A DNA stretch of 25,150 bases from a virus. Under the pieces are notes generated by a model. It searched no databases. It was not told where the DNA came from and saw nothing but the letters and a program-made list of their open reading frames with translations. Both the position numbers and the translations under genes were made by a program. The stretch covers positions 1 through 25,150 of IMG/VR virus record IMGVR_UViG_3300027784_000042. One strand, 5' to 3'. This document shows positions 1-9,584 of this stretch, piece by piece (position 1 is the first letter of the stretch; each line of letters starts with the position of its first letter).

Positions 1-258
1 TGCGTCTGTGTTGATTATGCTATAAGAATGGTCGCTCCTGTACGGCCTTAGGGGCCTTCGCAGTTCTGTTCCGTTGTATTTTAGCGTGCCAAATTGATGT
101 AATCCGTAATACACTGGAGCAGTAGAAAAATCAACTATACTCCCAGATAGTTGAACTTTCCCCGAATAAGGCTTAAACTTCTGTCCCTCTATATCCCAGT
201 ATTGGGGTATGGGATCGCCGTTTTTATCTCTTAAAATGGCTTCATTTTCAATTCCCAT
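1..258 (-). CDS. Tail fibre / receptor-type protein, N-terminal part (runs off left edge)
   Basis: An open frame starts with ATG at 258, directly after the TAA of the tail hub gene, and stays open for 86 codons to the window edge, so the C-terminal part is missing. The spacing to a GGTGAG ribosome site six bases upstream supports this start. The first residues read MGIENEAILRDKNGDPIPQYWD; the pattern 'LRDKNGDPIPQYWD' resembles N-termini of Firmicute phage tail-tip and fibre proteins that dock on the hub. It is last in the tail operon, where host-recognition proteins usually lie. Seen: the open frame, start and position. Inferred: the role in host binding. Confidence 0.7.
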   Translation of the reverse strand, partial: MGIENEAILRDKNGDPIPQYWDIEGQKFKPYSGKVQLSGSIVDFSTAPVYYGLHQFGTLKYNGTELRRPLRPYRSDHSYSIINTDA

Positions 259-3200
259 TTATAACTCACCTTCCTTCAATTTTAGTGAACCATGCCAAGT
301 CCATTTTGTCCCTATATCAACTTTATAAGCTAGGCTTTCAATGTCAACAGCTCCACCAAACTTACCCTCATTCGGTCGGAGCGTAGCCACAGCTCCGGAT
401 TCGGGCTTAATCCCGCAGGTGCTCATCAAGCTCCGGTCAAAGTACCACAACTTTCCTTCAGGAGGCTTTGCGTTGGCGAAGGAGGGGTGCTTATCTGTAT
501 CTCCCACCCGCAGGAACTCCGTAGCAATCGTCCCGGATGTAATATTATCTGCGTCTAAATTGATAACATCAACATCGCTGGCATCTATATAATCAACTGT
601 GAGTGCTCCATCTTCTGCCTTAAGAAAATCTCCAATTTGAAGTCGTTCAGCGTTAAGTGATCCTGTGGTGATATTATCTGCATTCAAATTAGTAACATCT
701 ATCTCTGAGGCATCCAACTCATCGACAATTGTATATTTGAACTGTGTAAATTCTGCAGCCAACTCTTCAGTAACACTGACTTTCTCTGCTGTAATTGCAC
801 CCGCTGCAATCTCGGTGGCACCGACAGCACCAGCAATTATAGTCGAAGCAACAATGTTCTGAAATACGGTCAATTCGTCATGGTCAAAATCATCAGTCCA
901 ACTGTCGGATACATTCTTGTATAACTTCTTATCCTCTGTCCACACAATCAAACTGCCTTCAGGATAATCATCACTAGGTAATGCAGGTAATTCATCAACC
1001 AAATCCGGAGGCTTCAAAGTAGCTGCAAATTCGGCAACATCATCAAGCGTCGCCGTCGATTCAACTTCTGTGCTGCTCCAATCCCCAGCACCGACGACAT
1101 CCACAGCCTTCACACGGATGCTGACTTCCTTGCCTGTATCGGCTTCTAACATCACCCTGTCACCTGCATTTACTCTGCGTTCCTCAGTGTTGCCGCTCCA
1201 TGACCATTCAACTACATGATACAATACTCCACTCGAAGTAGATGCCTCAATCACCGCGCGAATGCCCTTGAAGAATGATACCACATTAGAGATCGGAGGC
1301 TCAGGTGGAGACGGCGCTGCTTTAGATTCAGTATGCGGCGCACTCCATTCGGAAGACTCTCCATGTTGATTAAATGCCCTTACGCGCACGTCATACTGCC
1401 GCGTGCTGGGTGACGTGATGCGGTAGGAATTATTCGAGGTAGTAATTACATACATCGACTCTCCATCGGGATCTACTTCAACTTCATACTTTTCCGCATA
1501 CGGCATAGAATCCCACTCAAATCGCACATCCCACACGAATTCTCCACTCAAAGACGTAGGCGTATCAGGCACTGGCCATTTAACATCAATTGTCGCACTC
1601 CAAGGACTCCAGCTGCCATTACCCTGGTAGTCGTATGCCCGGACTCTTGCACTTACAGCATCATCTTGCTCGGCACGGAATTCGTATGCTCGGCGATTAC
1701 CGATATCTATTTCCTCAGTAGTGCCATTTACATCCACATCAATAACGTATCCCTGAATTGTTGAGTCGCCTGCAATACGATCAAACTCAATTCGAACATT
1801 ATGGTATTGCGATGACACACTTGGCGCACTCATAGTTTCAGGGACATCATTAGTATCAGAAAAAGTATCATATTCTTCCGAATAGTCTCCACGTGAATTC
1901 TTCGCTTTGATGTAAATAGTAACATTTCTGTCTGCAGGCACAAACGTATATCTATCATCACCAGTATGAGTAATTAAATTAGCATCGTCTTCTCCGAAAT
2001 TTGTATCGTAACGCAGTTCATATTGGGATGCCCATTCTACATGCCCCCATATTAGTGTGAGTCCTCTGTCGTCAAATCCACACTCAGCGTCTTTGAATTC
2101 CACATTCGCGGGGATGTCTATTCCGTCGGGATAATCATCAATCTGCACCGGCCCTACTTCAATGTAGTCAGACTTATTGCCGTAATCATCTCTGTTAGCC
2201 ACTTTGATATAATAATCAGTACCTAACGACAAGCCTGCACTCAATCCAAAGTGTGTGTTTTTAGCTCGTGTATATTCTGTACTGTCGCCTGGTATGAAAT
2301 CGGATTCGGTACTTACATGAATCTCAGATTCAGCCCATCGACGTGTACGAGGTCTTTCGAATTTCAAATCAAGGGCGCCTACCGCAGATTCTACGGCAAC
2401 AGTAGTAGGTTTTAACATCGCCCGCTGAGTGCCACGCTCTTCATCTTGTACAGGCTTACTTGCGCCTGCACGAGCTTCTCGACGTAGCCAGCGCATGCTT
2501 CCACCTTTAACACTTCCCTGACCGTTGATGGTTGTCCTGAATGACGGATTATTTCCAAATCGTGCAGAATGCCTCACACTCTGGACGCCCATGAATTGAT
2601 AATTATCCGAAATCGTCGTGTCTTTATATTTGATTCCATCAAAAGGCTTGACTCGAGGCTCCATCATCAAATCCGCCTGTAAGAATCCCATCGGGTCTTT
2701 TAAATCTTCCAACGCCTGTAGGGCCATGTTTCGAGCTTCATCGTAGTGGGTCAGCAATCCACAGTTATGACGCTCTATTTTCATGTATCTACGTCGGTAA
2801 TTATCTATACTGTCTTGATCGTACTCAACAACTGGATCTTCCTCGTCGCTATATACGATTTCTGCGACATTCCGTATATTATCTAATCCGACCTCAACTT
2901 GTGGGTCCAACATGAAGTCATTATTTTCATCAAACGTCCAATCGGCCTCTTCAATTGTTTTATCAACGTCTGGACGCATCAATACGAGCTGAAAATCGTC
3001 CGTAGGATCATGCCACCTATATCCAAGAAACCAGCCAATTTGCACTACAGCACCTTGCAAAAACTCCCATACATTTTCATACTCAGCACCGTATGTCTCA
3101 TCGCCTTCCTCGGGAGCTGATACCATAAATATATCTTCTTCGCCGTCGTATTCAATAGTTGGACGCTCGTCTTCGTGTATCGGCTCTTCCTCTGTTCCAC

Positions 3201-3753
3201 TCGGTGTATAAATCGTAATGGAAACATCCTCGACTAATTCATCGATGATTTTCTGTAATATATCATCAAGCGCCATATCAGGATCTCCCGGCTCCAAAAT
3301 CGGCGTAGGTTCTTCGACGAAGGTCTCCTGCAATAACATTGCCTGATCTCTACAATCACATGTAACGCGTCCACGGGATGTCGTGATAGTATCGATGTAC
3401 CCTCTGAATATCGGTTCCCAAGCATCATCTTCCGGACCTGGCCGTACTGGTGTATGAGTCTTGGCTACCAATATGTTGACTTCTCTCCACGCTGATAATA
3501 AAGGCTCAAATTGCCCATTCCAGGTATTCGCGCTACTGGATTCATCAAGAGGGCTCAAATTATAATCATTCGTACTCAGGAATGTAATTTTTGCTGTGCC
3601 TACGACACCATCTCCGCCGCCGGACTCTGTTCCTACCGACTGTACGTCGCCTACATCAGTGTCATAATCCATTACGTATTCTTCTAAATCGACCCATTCA
3701 TCCTCTGTGCCTGGCTTATCTACACGTATTGAATGATGTACGAAAGTTGCCAT
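259..3753 (-). CDS. Tail hub / tip protein with fibronectin type III-like domains
   Basis: About 1164 residues. The first ~440 look like a tail hub (segments such as IFRGYIDTITTSRGRVTCDC and the AEIVYSDEED region) that would close the tail tube. Then come about five fibronectin type III-like units (roughly residues 450-540, 550-640, 641-730, 731-815, 820-905; each with W, YxxRV and G.WS-type strands). The C-terminal part holds two copies of a ~29-residue repeat (about 1018-1046 and 1061-1089; cores NLNADNITTGSL and NLDADNITSGTI), a pattern common in trimeric fibre stalks. I chose ATG at 3753, with GGTGA six bases upstream; an in-frame GTG at 3765 is possible but lacks a good ribosome site. 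Hub assignment is by position and domain pattern; no lysin motif was recognised. Confidence 0.8.
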   Translation of the reverse strand: MATFVHHSIRVDKPGTEDEWVDLEEYVMDYDTDVGDVQSVGTESGGGDGVVGTAKITFLSTNDYNLSPLDESSSANTWNGQFEPLLSAWREVNILVAKTHTPVRPGPEDDAWEPIFRGYIDTITTSRGRVTCDCRDQAMLLQETFVEEPTPILEPGDPDMALDDILQKIIDELVEDVSITIYTPSGTEEEPIHEDERPTIEYDGEEDIFMVSAPEEGDETYGAEYENVWEFLQGAVVQIGWFLGYRWHDPTDDFQLVLMRPDVDKTIEEADWTFDENNDFMLDPQVEVGLDNIRNVAEIVYSDEEDPVVEYDQDSIDNYRRRYMKIERHNCGLLTHYDEARNMALQALEDLKDPMGFLQADLMMEPRVKPFDGIKYKDTTISDNYQFMGVQSVRHSARFGNNPSFRTTINGQGSVKGGSMRWLRREARAGASKPVQDEERGTQRAMLKPTTVAVESAVGALDLKFERPRTRRWAESEIHVSTESDFIPGDSTEYTRAKNTHFGLSAGLSLGTDYYIKVANRDDYGNKSDYIEVGPVQIDDYPDGIDIPANVEFKDAECGFDDRGLTLIWGHVEWASQYELRYDTNFGEDDANLITHTGDDRYTFVPADRNVTIYIKAKNSRGDYSEEYDTFSDTNDVPETMSAPSVSSQYHNVRIEFDRIAGDSTIQGYVIDVDVNGTTEEIDIGNRRAYEFRAEQDDAVSARVRAYDYQGNGSWSPWSATIDVKWPVPDTPTSLSGEFVWDVRFEWDSMPYAEKYEVEVDPDGESMYVITTSNNSYRITSPSTRQYDVRVRAFNQHGESSEWSAPHTESKAAPSPPEPPISNVVSFFKGIRAVIEASTSSGVLYHVVEWSWSGNTEERRVNAGDRVMLEADTGKEVSIRVKAVDVVGAGDWSSTEVESTATLDDVAEFAATLKPPDLVDELPALPSDDYPEGSLIVWTEDKKLYKNVSDSWTDDFDHDELTVFQNIVASTIIAGAVGATEIAAGAITAEKVSVTEELAAEFTQFKYTIVDELDASEIDVTNLNADNITTGSLNAERLQIGDFLKAEDGALTVDYIDASDVDVINLDADNITSGTIATEFLRVGDTDKHPSFANAKPPEGKLWYFDRSLMSTCGIKPESGAVATLRPNEGKFGGAVDIESLAYKVDIGTKWTWHGSLKLKEGEL

Positions 3754-3774
3754 CTGCTTCACCACACTAAAGTC

Positions 3775-3796
3775 GTATTTTCAAATTTTGAAAAAG
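3775..3796 (-). repeat. 22-bp intergenic palindrome, copy a
   Basis: Plus-strand GTATTTTCA-AATTT-TGAAAAAG; core TTTTCAAATTTTGAAAA is a perfect 8-1-8 palindrome. It fills the 34-base gap between the small tail-tip gene and the hub gene and begins almost directly after the stop codon of the former. Read along transcription it is CTTTTTCA...TGAAAATAC, the same orientation as copies b, c and d. Confidence 0.85.
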
Positions 3797-3799
3797 CCC

Positions 3800-4195
3800 T
3801 CACTTCTCCTCAACCGTAAAAGCCATTTCTATGTAGTCATCTCTCCACTCACCGGTATCTCTATCCGGATATTCTGCTCGAGAGAAATCATCCAACTCTA
3901 CAACAACAGGGATTGTTACATCACCCTCGCCCTCCTCTTGCAGCAAGTCATACCAAAAATCCACCTCGTAACCATTCGCATACAAATGCTCTTCGATACC
4001 CTCTGCTTTGCTGTAGGGAAGAGGGCGGGTCGTGAATGACCACACCCTCTTAGCACCACCAGCGAGGAAGAATTGTTGCAGCGTCCCCATCGCTCCTCGT
4101 TCTTTATCCACATTCTTCTCTACGTCCATATCCACTTCAAACACGTATGGAATTTCTATATGGTCGAATTTAATAATGTACTCCTTGGCCATCAT
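3800..4195 (-). CDS. Small tail protein after the tape measure, possible distal tail component
   Basis: 131 residues, rich in acidic and aromatic residues, with alternating strand-like segments (EYIIKFDHIEIPYVFEVDMDV; RVWSFTTRPLPYS). ATG at 4195 overlaps the TGA of the tape measure gene by one base (TGATG), and GGGAGG lies five bases upstream; the next ATG at 4192 has better spacing and is equally possible. In this family of operons the gene after the tape measure usually encodes the distal tail adaptor that joins tube and hub, but this protein is shorter than most such proteins and I see no diagnostic motif. Function inferred from position only. Confidence 0.7.
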   Translation of the reverse strand: MMAKEYIIKFDHIEIPYVFEVDMDVEKNVDKERGAMGTLQQFFLAGGAKRVWSFTTRPLPYSKAEGIEEHLYANGYEVDFWYDLLQEEGEGDVTIPVVVELDDFSRAEYPDRDTGEWRDDYIEMAFTVEEK

Positions 4196-7100
4196 CAAAA
4201 CCTCCCTGCACCGGCTGCTACGCCTGTCTTCCTCTTAGCTCCACGCTTTTTGGCCCCATCGACAGTCCTGACAACTTTGTCCTCGAAGTCGCGCTCTCCA
4301 TATACATCGCCTTGGAAGTGCACGTGAGTCTCTTCCCTCTTTGGATCAATTACATCTAAGTCAGCGTCGGGCGCAAATCCATCCGTAATAGCTCCTGCGG
4401 CCGCCGGTACTCCTAGGCCAGCTTCGATGATATCAGACGAGCTGCCTTCTATGTCCATTCCGAAAATACTTTTAATCCAATCAAGGATGGAGTCCGTTGT
4501 CTCCTCCTGTTCCGCCTGAGCACTCTCGGCAGCACGTAGATTCACACGGAATACATCCGGTACATTAGTCATCGACTCTGTTGCGTCAGCCGTCTCGTCC
4601 CCGAAGTCTTCCATATTCCATGCACCTTCGGCAGTCATATCGTTCAACTTTTCCTGGTCACTTTCTGCCTTATCGATAGATTCATTGAGCGATTCTATTT
4701 GATCCGAAAAGTCTAGGAACGGTATCCTACTGAGACCTTTCAAAATTCCTCGCATTACTTTCATTATACCTATCTGAAGCCATGTGAGCGCGTCTGCTAC
4801 AGCAGTCACAGGTTTCAGTGTAACTTCAAGCGCGTCAGCAAGGATCGTCAGTATCGGCGACACTATATCTATTAATGTTGCAAAGAATTCTAAGCCAGCA
4901 ATGATGGGCATCAGTATTGTCGCCAATGCCTCAAATATCGGGTACAGCGCTTTGAATATCGGAAACAACACGCTTTCTATCAAGCCGCCGACAGTTTCAA
5001 ACAGTGATGCTAACATTGTAATTACTGGCGCAAGTGCCGCAAGAATGAATCTAAATATAGGATCGAATATACTTACGAATGCATCAAACAACATCTGCAC
5101 GCTTGCCATAAATTGATCAAATGCTTCAGTATGCTGTAGAATCTCGAGCAGGAATGCTACAATGCCATCTATCGGACCTTGTGCAGCTAATACAGCCTCA
5201 GCAAGACCGCTGAAATCGCCTGTAAGTGCTCCAATTGTGTCTCCAAATTCTTCTCCTACTGCGAACTCTTCCGCCAAACGATCTCCTGCCAACAATGCAC
5301 TGTATGCAAGCCCCTCTAGAGCGGGTAATACTTCATCGTGTGCGCGTACTATATCTTCGTATGAATCGTCGAAGTCATATAATCTATCAATCAATCCCTC
5401 GAATATGTCAGCGAGCCATTCAGAATTCTCACCTAAATCTTCGAGGAATTCTTCTATCTGCTCGTCCGGCATCGGCAACATCTCTGGAGGAGTTCCTGGA
5501 TCGAGCTGAGCTTGCTCTGCCATTCTCAACGCAGGAGGCTCTCCAGGCTCGTCTTCATCAGTTATTAGTGCAGCAAGTCCGGCACGGAGTGTCTCAAATA
5601 TTCCTGTAATTACTCCGTGATCAATTAAGTCCTCAGGAATTGCGGCGAGTAATGCACTTTCAATCAAGTCAATCACACGCAGAGCATTTTTTGCAATCGT
5701 ATCCGTAACGACATTGAGCGCATCTACAGCCATTTGTGCAAAATCATCCCATTCACCGGCCTGTGCGGCCTGGCTCATTTCAAGTATATAGTCTGCCGCA
5801 GAGTCAGCAGTATTACCAAGCTCCTCTAGATGTCTCTCCGCTTGTTCCTGGAAAGCATCCAACACAGAAGTACCTGGTGCAGAATCTCCACCGCCATGTC
5901 CGCCTGTGCCAATAACAGCACCGCTGCTTAATGCGGGCACGCCCATCGAGCGGAACCAATCTATGATGTCGTCCATACCACCATGAACGACTGCTGCAGG
6001 CACGACAGCTTCTCCAGCCTCAAGCAATGCTGGTATGCGATCACCTCCACCGAATCCTGGAAGTATTGCTCCGTCCGACAGTCCAAATAACCCAAGCAGC
6101 CATGACCACTCTTTAGCATCTGGTGCATACATCTCGCGGACTTCTTCTGGAGTCAGCTCTTTCCCCGCTTCGTCAGCATCGAACCATCCCCAGTCAATAT
6201 CCAGCTCGAAAAAATCTACAATTTTCATCAGCGACTTATATATTTCCTCGAAGGCATCCAGAATGTTCAACCAATAATCGGCAGTCCAAACCTCAGGAAT
6301 ATCTATTTCCCAATTACTTGGCTTAAGTAATGTATCCGTAAGCCAATCCCAGAACTCCTTGAGGTCTTTCCAGGCATCTAGCCAGTAATCAGACTCCCAA
6401 GGCATGTCAGGATCCCACAAGTCATCATCGACTACCCAATCCAAAGTCAATAAGACGACGATACTTGCAGCGAGGGCCTTCCCGAGTACACCCTTGACTA
6501 TAACACCAAGCAGTTTCCATACTGATATTCCAGCACCTAATGCGACTCCTTTGGCTAATCCAGCCGCAACTGTGATTGCTATCTCTAATGGAACTTTCAG
6601 GGCTTTACCTATACCGCCTATGCCGAATCCACCAAGCATAGCACCAACTGCCCACATGCCTAACATCGACTCTGCGGCTTCTCGTGCAAACTCACCTGAA
6701 GTCTCCGCTTCGTCCCAGGCTTGCGCAAGTTGTTCGTATATCTGACTTCCCATTTCCGTAATTAAATCGACTAAACCACTGACATCGACGTCTTCCAGTA
6801 AGTCTCCTATAACGTCTGTCATCGCCGACGGCAGATTGACGAACACCATCCGAGCAATTTCTGCGAAGACTTTATACATACGCTCAGCAAGGGTCTTCAT
6901 ACTCTCCTGTATACCCTCGTCAATACCTTCCCAATCTTCGCTTTCTAGGTATCTTTCGATAGCATCGTTTACAGCTTCAAGCGTGTCTGCAATTAATCCC
7001 ACGAATGCCGATATGAAATCTACAATCCACTCGGAACCTGGATCCTCTACTTCCATCAATTCATCTAACTCTGTTGAGAATCCTTCCCAGACATTAGACA

Positions 7101-8916
7101 AGTCTTCTACGAATGGCCCCTCTCTGAATGCATTCCAGAAGTTGCGCAGCCCTGCGGCAGCATTATCTGCAAACCTAGCAACATTCTCCAATACAGCGCC
7201 GAAATCATCCACCTGTTCGTTAATTACCGATATAGCGAATGCCCACGGCCCAAGAGATGTCAACATCCGCAGGAGCAGTGTTAGTGATGTCAAGAATACT
7301 AGGATTGCCCTTGCGCTGATTAAATACAGAAACATCGCACCTGCAACCGCAAGTACTACATTGACAAATCTTGCGAATGCTTCGACACCTTCAGAATCCA
7401 AAGCTAAGAATGCCCGCACTAAGTCCCGAGTAGTTTCGACGGCATCCATAATACTATCTCGATATACTTCACCGAACATTATTGCCAAATCCTTAATAGA
7501 ATTCCATAACGTCCCGACTTGGGCTCTGACTGTGTCCATCCTTGTTTCGTATTCTTGCGCATGATACGTACCGTCCCTGAATGCTTTCTCCGACTCACGC
7601 AATGTGTCTGTCAGCAAATCTCCCGCTGATGCTAAACGTAAGAGCGCGTCAATTGTCCGAATTTGTCCGATTTCCAAGTCCTCGAAAGTCTCAAATACGT
7701 TCTCACCTTGATCCTGCATTCTTCCGAGGCCTTTAATAAATCCTTCCATTGCTTTAATTGGCTCGTGTCGGAATGTCTGCGTAAATTCTCTTATAGACAT
7801 CTCAGCAGTATCTGCAAATGTACTAAGCGCCCTAGTCTGCGTCTCTACTGCTTGACTCATCTCAATCATTAATCGAGTCATTGCAGTACCGCCACGCTCG
7901 GCACGGACACCGGTGGCTGTCAAAGCTGTCGATAGTGCCATAGTTTCATCAGCAGTCAGGCCGATCGCCTCAGCACCACCCACAAGCCGAAATGACATAG
8001 TAAGTAATTCGTCTTCCGTCGCAGCAAAGGTGTTACCTAGATGCACGATAGAAGACGCTAAGTTATCTACTCTGTCTATGCTTTCATCAAGTACGACCAT
8101 AAATCGCGCTATTTGCTGAGCACCTGTCTCTCCGACGATATCTGTGACTTCAGCAAGCATACCCACAGTCTCCGTGAAGATTTCTATGTTATCTATACCT
8201 TCGATACCTAGACGTCCTGCCATCGCAGCAATCTCGGCAAGACCCTCAGCACCGGTAATCATAGATCGAGACATTTCACGCAATCTAATTGCTAAATTGT
8301 CTAGTTGCCTATCCGTCATATCCACAACACGTCTGACTCGGACGAATGCTTCTTCAAAGTCCATCAGTGCTTTAACACCTCCAGCTAGCGAAGCAATCAG
8401 TCCAATCGTCATGTTACGGATTTGCGTGATGATGTAGCGAAGGTCTAGCTGCAAGAATACGATCTTCTTCGTTAATTCCTCTAAATACCTGCTCAAACCT
8501 TGGTACATCTTCCGTGCTGAGCTGAATACCTGCACAAAACTTACTGCAAGTCGCCCCAAATCTTTAATTACATCGCGAATCAGTCTTGGAATATTACGAC
8601 CCATTATTTGCCTGAAGTGTCTCCCGAAACGCGTCAGTGACTGCTGAATACTTCTATATTGTTGTATGAAATTACGTGCGAAATTGGCGACACTCTGCTG
8701 AGCCCTCTGGAACCAATCTCTAAATGCCTTTTTCTTTTCCGCGATTGCGTTCTTCCATGCAGCACGTACCTCTTTCGCCGATCTCCTGTGTGCTCTATCA
8801 ATTTCCCTGGCAGTATTCAGCGCAGCACCCTGCATTTCCTTACTTGCCCTGACTACATCTCTTGTATCTGCAACAAACCTGACCATAGCTCTTGCGAATT
8901 CATCTGCGCCTCTCAT
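4195..8916 (-). CDS. Tail tape measure protein (TP901-type)
   Basis: 1573 residues. Residues ~15-65 are a charged helix; a TP901-like core follows (e.g. ALSTALTATGVRAERGGTAM, typical of the family). Hydrophobic stretches lie near residues 515-560, 750-825 and 1285-1350, as expected for a protein that sits in the tail lumen and may help DNA cross the host membrane. It is the longest gene in the window and sits directly after the chaperone pair. With the usual rule of ~1.5 angstrom per residue, a tail near 235 nm is predicted (inference). Start ATG at 8916 follows AAGGAGG; that ribosome site overlaps the last codons of the upstream gene. No peptidoglycan hydrolase domain was recognised. Confidence 0.93.
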   Translation of the reverse strand: MRGADEFARAMVRFVADTRDVVRASKEMQGAALNTAREIDRAHRRSAKEVRAAWKNAIAEKKKAFRDWFQRAQQSVANFARNFIQQYRSIQQSLTRFGRHFRQIMGRNIPRLIRDVIKDLGRLAVSFVQVFSSARKMYQGLSRYLEELTKKIVFLQLDLRYIITQIRNMTIGLIASLAGGVKALMDFEEAFVRVRRVVDMTDRQLDNLAIRLREMSRSMITGAEGLAEIAAMAGRLGIEGIDNIEIFTETVGMLAEVTDIVGETGAQQIARFMVVLDESIDRVDNLASSIVHLGNTFAATEDELLTMSFRLVGGAEAIGLTADETMALSTALTATGVRAERGGTAMTRLMIEMSQAVETQTRALSTFADTAEMSIREFTQTFRHEPIKAMEGFIKGLGRMQDQGENVFETFEDLEIGQIRTIDALLRLASAGDLLTDTLRESEKAFRDGTYHAQEYETRMDTVRAQVGTLWNSIKDLAIMFGEVYRDSIMDAVETTRDLVRAFLALDSEGVEAFARFVNVVLAVAGAMFLYLISARAILVFLTSLTLLLRMLTSLGPWAFAISVINEQVDDFGAVLENVARFADNAAAGLRNFWNAFREGPFVEDLSNVWEGFSTELDELMEVEDPGSEWIVDFISAFVGLIADTLEAVNDAIERYLESEDWEGIDEGIQESMKTLAERMYKVFAEIARMVFVNLPSAMTDVIGDLLEDVDVSGLVDLITEMGSQIYEQLAQAWDEAETSGEFAREAAESMLGMWAVGAMLGGFGIGGIGKALKVPLEIAITVAAGLAKGVALGAGISVWKLLGVIVKGVLGKALAASIVVLLTLDWVVDDDLWDPDMPWESDYWLDAWKDLKEFWDWLTDTLLKPSNWEIDIPEVWTADYWLNILDAFEEIYKSLMKIVDFFELDIDWGWFDADEAGKELTPEEVREMYAPDAKEWSWLLGLFGLSDGAILPGFGGGDRIPALLEAGEAVVPAAVVHGGMDDIIDWFRSMGVPALSSGAVIGTGGHGGGDSAPGTSVLDAFQEQAERHLEELGNTADSAADYILEMSQAAQAGEWDDFAQMAVDALNVVTDTIAKNALRVIDLIESALLAAIPEDLIDHGVITGIFETLRAGLAALITDEDEPGEPPALRMAEQAQLDPGTPPEMLPMPDEQIEEFLEDLGENSEWLADIFEGLIDRLYDFDDSYEDIVRAHDEVLPALEGLAYSALLAGDRLAEEFAVGEEFGDTIGALTGDFSGLAEAVLAAQGPIDGIVAFLLEILQHTEAFDQFMASVQMLFDAFVSIFDPIFRFILAALAPVITMLASLFETVGGLIESVLFPIFKALYPIFEALATILMPIIAGLEFFATLIDIVSPILTILADALEVTLKPVTAVADALTWLQIGIMKVMRGILKGLSRIPFLDFSDQIESLNESIDKAESDQEKLNDMTAEGAWNMEDFGDETADATESMTNVPDVFRVNLRAAESAQAEQEETTDSILDWIKSIFGMDIEGSSSDIIEAGLGVPAAAGAITDGFAPDADLDVIDPKREETHVHFQGDVYGERDFEDKVVRTVDGAKKRGAKRKTGVAAGAGRF

Positions 8917-8925
8917 ACTACATCA

Positions 8926-9111
8926 TCACCTCCTTCCTCGCGAACCTCTTCCTCTACGTCCGCTTGGTGTGTTCTTCTTTCGCTGTCTTTCTTGTTCCTC
9001 ATTCCTTATTTTGTAGAATTCTGCCCATTCCCAAAATTCGGATTCGCTCATGACCGCAGCATACTCGTCTGCTGTGCGACCGCCAAGCTCCTTGGCAATC
9101 GCCAATAGCAT
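8926..9111 (-). CDS. Tail assembly chaperone, downstream frame (gpT-like extension)
   Basis: Encodes about 61 residues from ATG at 9111, which shares one base with the TGA of the upstream chaperone gene (TGATG). The frame is also open upstream to 9141, so a -1 frameshift at 9141-9147 would fuse it to the first 124 residues of the upstream protein, giving ~195 residues. The body (ELGGRTADEYAAVMSESEFW) resembles the short second frames found before tape measure genes, and the C-terminus is Arg/Gly-rich (SGRRGRGSRGRR). By analogy with lambda gpG/gpGT the extension would recruit the tape measure protein. Independent translation from the ATG is not excluded. Confidence 0.8.
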   Translation of the reverse strand: MLLAIAKELGGRTADEYAAVMSESEFWEWAEFYKIRNEEQERQRKKNTPSGRRGRGSRGRR

Positions 9112-9512
9112 CAATCTTCGCCGGCCTGAGCGTCTTCGGAGTTTTTTGCGTCATCTGCAGGCTTCTTGTTAATCAATCCCATTGCAACCTCACCGATGAC
9201 ATCGACGAAACTTCCTGAAGGCTGGCCTTCGAGCAATTCAAAATCCTCATCGGTGAAGACTCTCTCATCGGTTCCTGGCACATATGTACAATTAATAACT
9301 GCATATATTTGTATCGTAACAGGGTCAATCTTATTCAGCATCTCCTCTTCAGTCCGTGCATCAGGAACCCTGGCCTTTTGGAATATTTCTGTCTTACCTC
9401 TAACAGAAGGTTGCCTTACTTCGTAAGTCACTCCGTCGCACTCTACGATTTCCCTTTTAAAATCCCTTTTTGTACCTATCGAAGCCTGTCTTATTTCTTC
9501 TCTGGAAGCCAT
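9111..9512 (-). CDS. Tail assembly chaperone (gpG-like)
   Basis: 133 residues, starting at ATG 9512 behind AGGGAGGAATAAGTA. Typical size and content for the first tail chaperone: a compact N-terminal half (GVTYEVRQPSVRGKTEIF) and an acidic, flexible C-terminus (ADDAKNSEDAQAGED). It lies after the tail tube genes and before the tape measure gene, the conserved site of the G/GT pair. Codons 122-124 (GCA AAA AAC) carry a canonical slippery heptamer. The protein would coat the tape measure during tail assembly and be absent from the mature virion (family knowledge). Confidence 0.85.
   Translation of the reverse strand: MASREEIRQASIGTKRDFKREIVECDGVTYEVRQPSVRGKTEIFQKARVPDARTEEEMLNKIDPVTIQIYAVINCTYVPGTDERVFTDEDFELLEGQPSGSFVDVIGEVAMGLINKKPADDAKNSEDAQAGED
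9141..9147 (-). promoter_or_regulatory. Programmed -1 frameshift site A_AAA_AAC
   Basis: On the minus strand the heptamer A AAA AAC lies in the zero frame of the chaperone gene (codons GCA AAA AAC). After a -1 slip the reading continues CTC CGA AGA CGC TCA GGC CGG CGA and on into the downstream frame without a stop. The heptamer is a classic slippery sequence; a GC-rich stretch (GGCCGGCG) follows about 15 bases downstream. No clear pseudoknot was worked out by eye. Confidence 0.85.
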
Positions 9513-9529
9513 TACTTATTCCTCCCTTT

Positions 9530-9551
9530 GTATTTTCATATTCTGAAAAAG
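9530..9551 (-). repeat. 22-bp intergenic palindrome, copy b
   Basis: Plus-strand GTATTTTCA-TATTC-TGAAAAAG, ten bases upstream of the ribosome site of the chaperone gene. Just upstream in the transcript (9552-9584) lie two mutually exclusive short hairpins: AGGCT/AGCCT (9563-9580) and AGCC/GGCT (9550-9567), the latter followed by five U. This could be a weak attenuator; the evidence for that is slight. Confidence 0.85.
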
Positions 9552-9584
9552 CCCGGCGGACAAGGCTCAGGGGGAAGCCTCATC

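Noticed and set aside
6836-7564. Long rightward open frame (242 codons) opposite the tape measure gene
   Set aside because: Ser/Ala/Ile-rich shadow frame with no ribosome site; the opposite strand encodes a clear tape measure protein. The same holds for other rightward frames below 21343.
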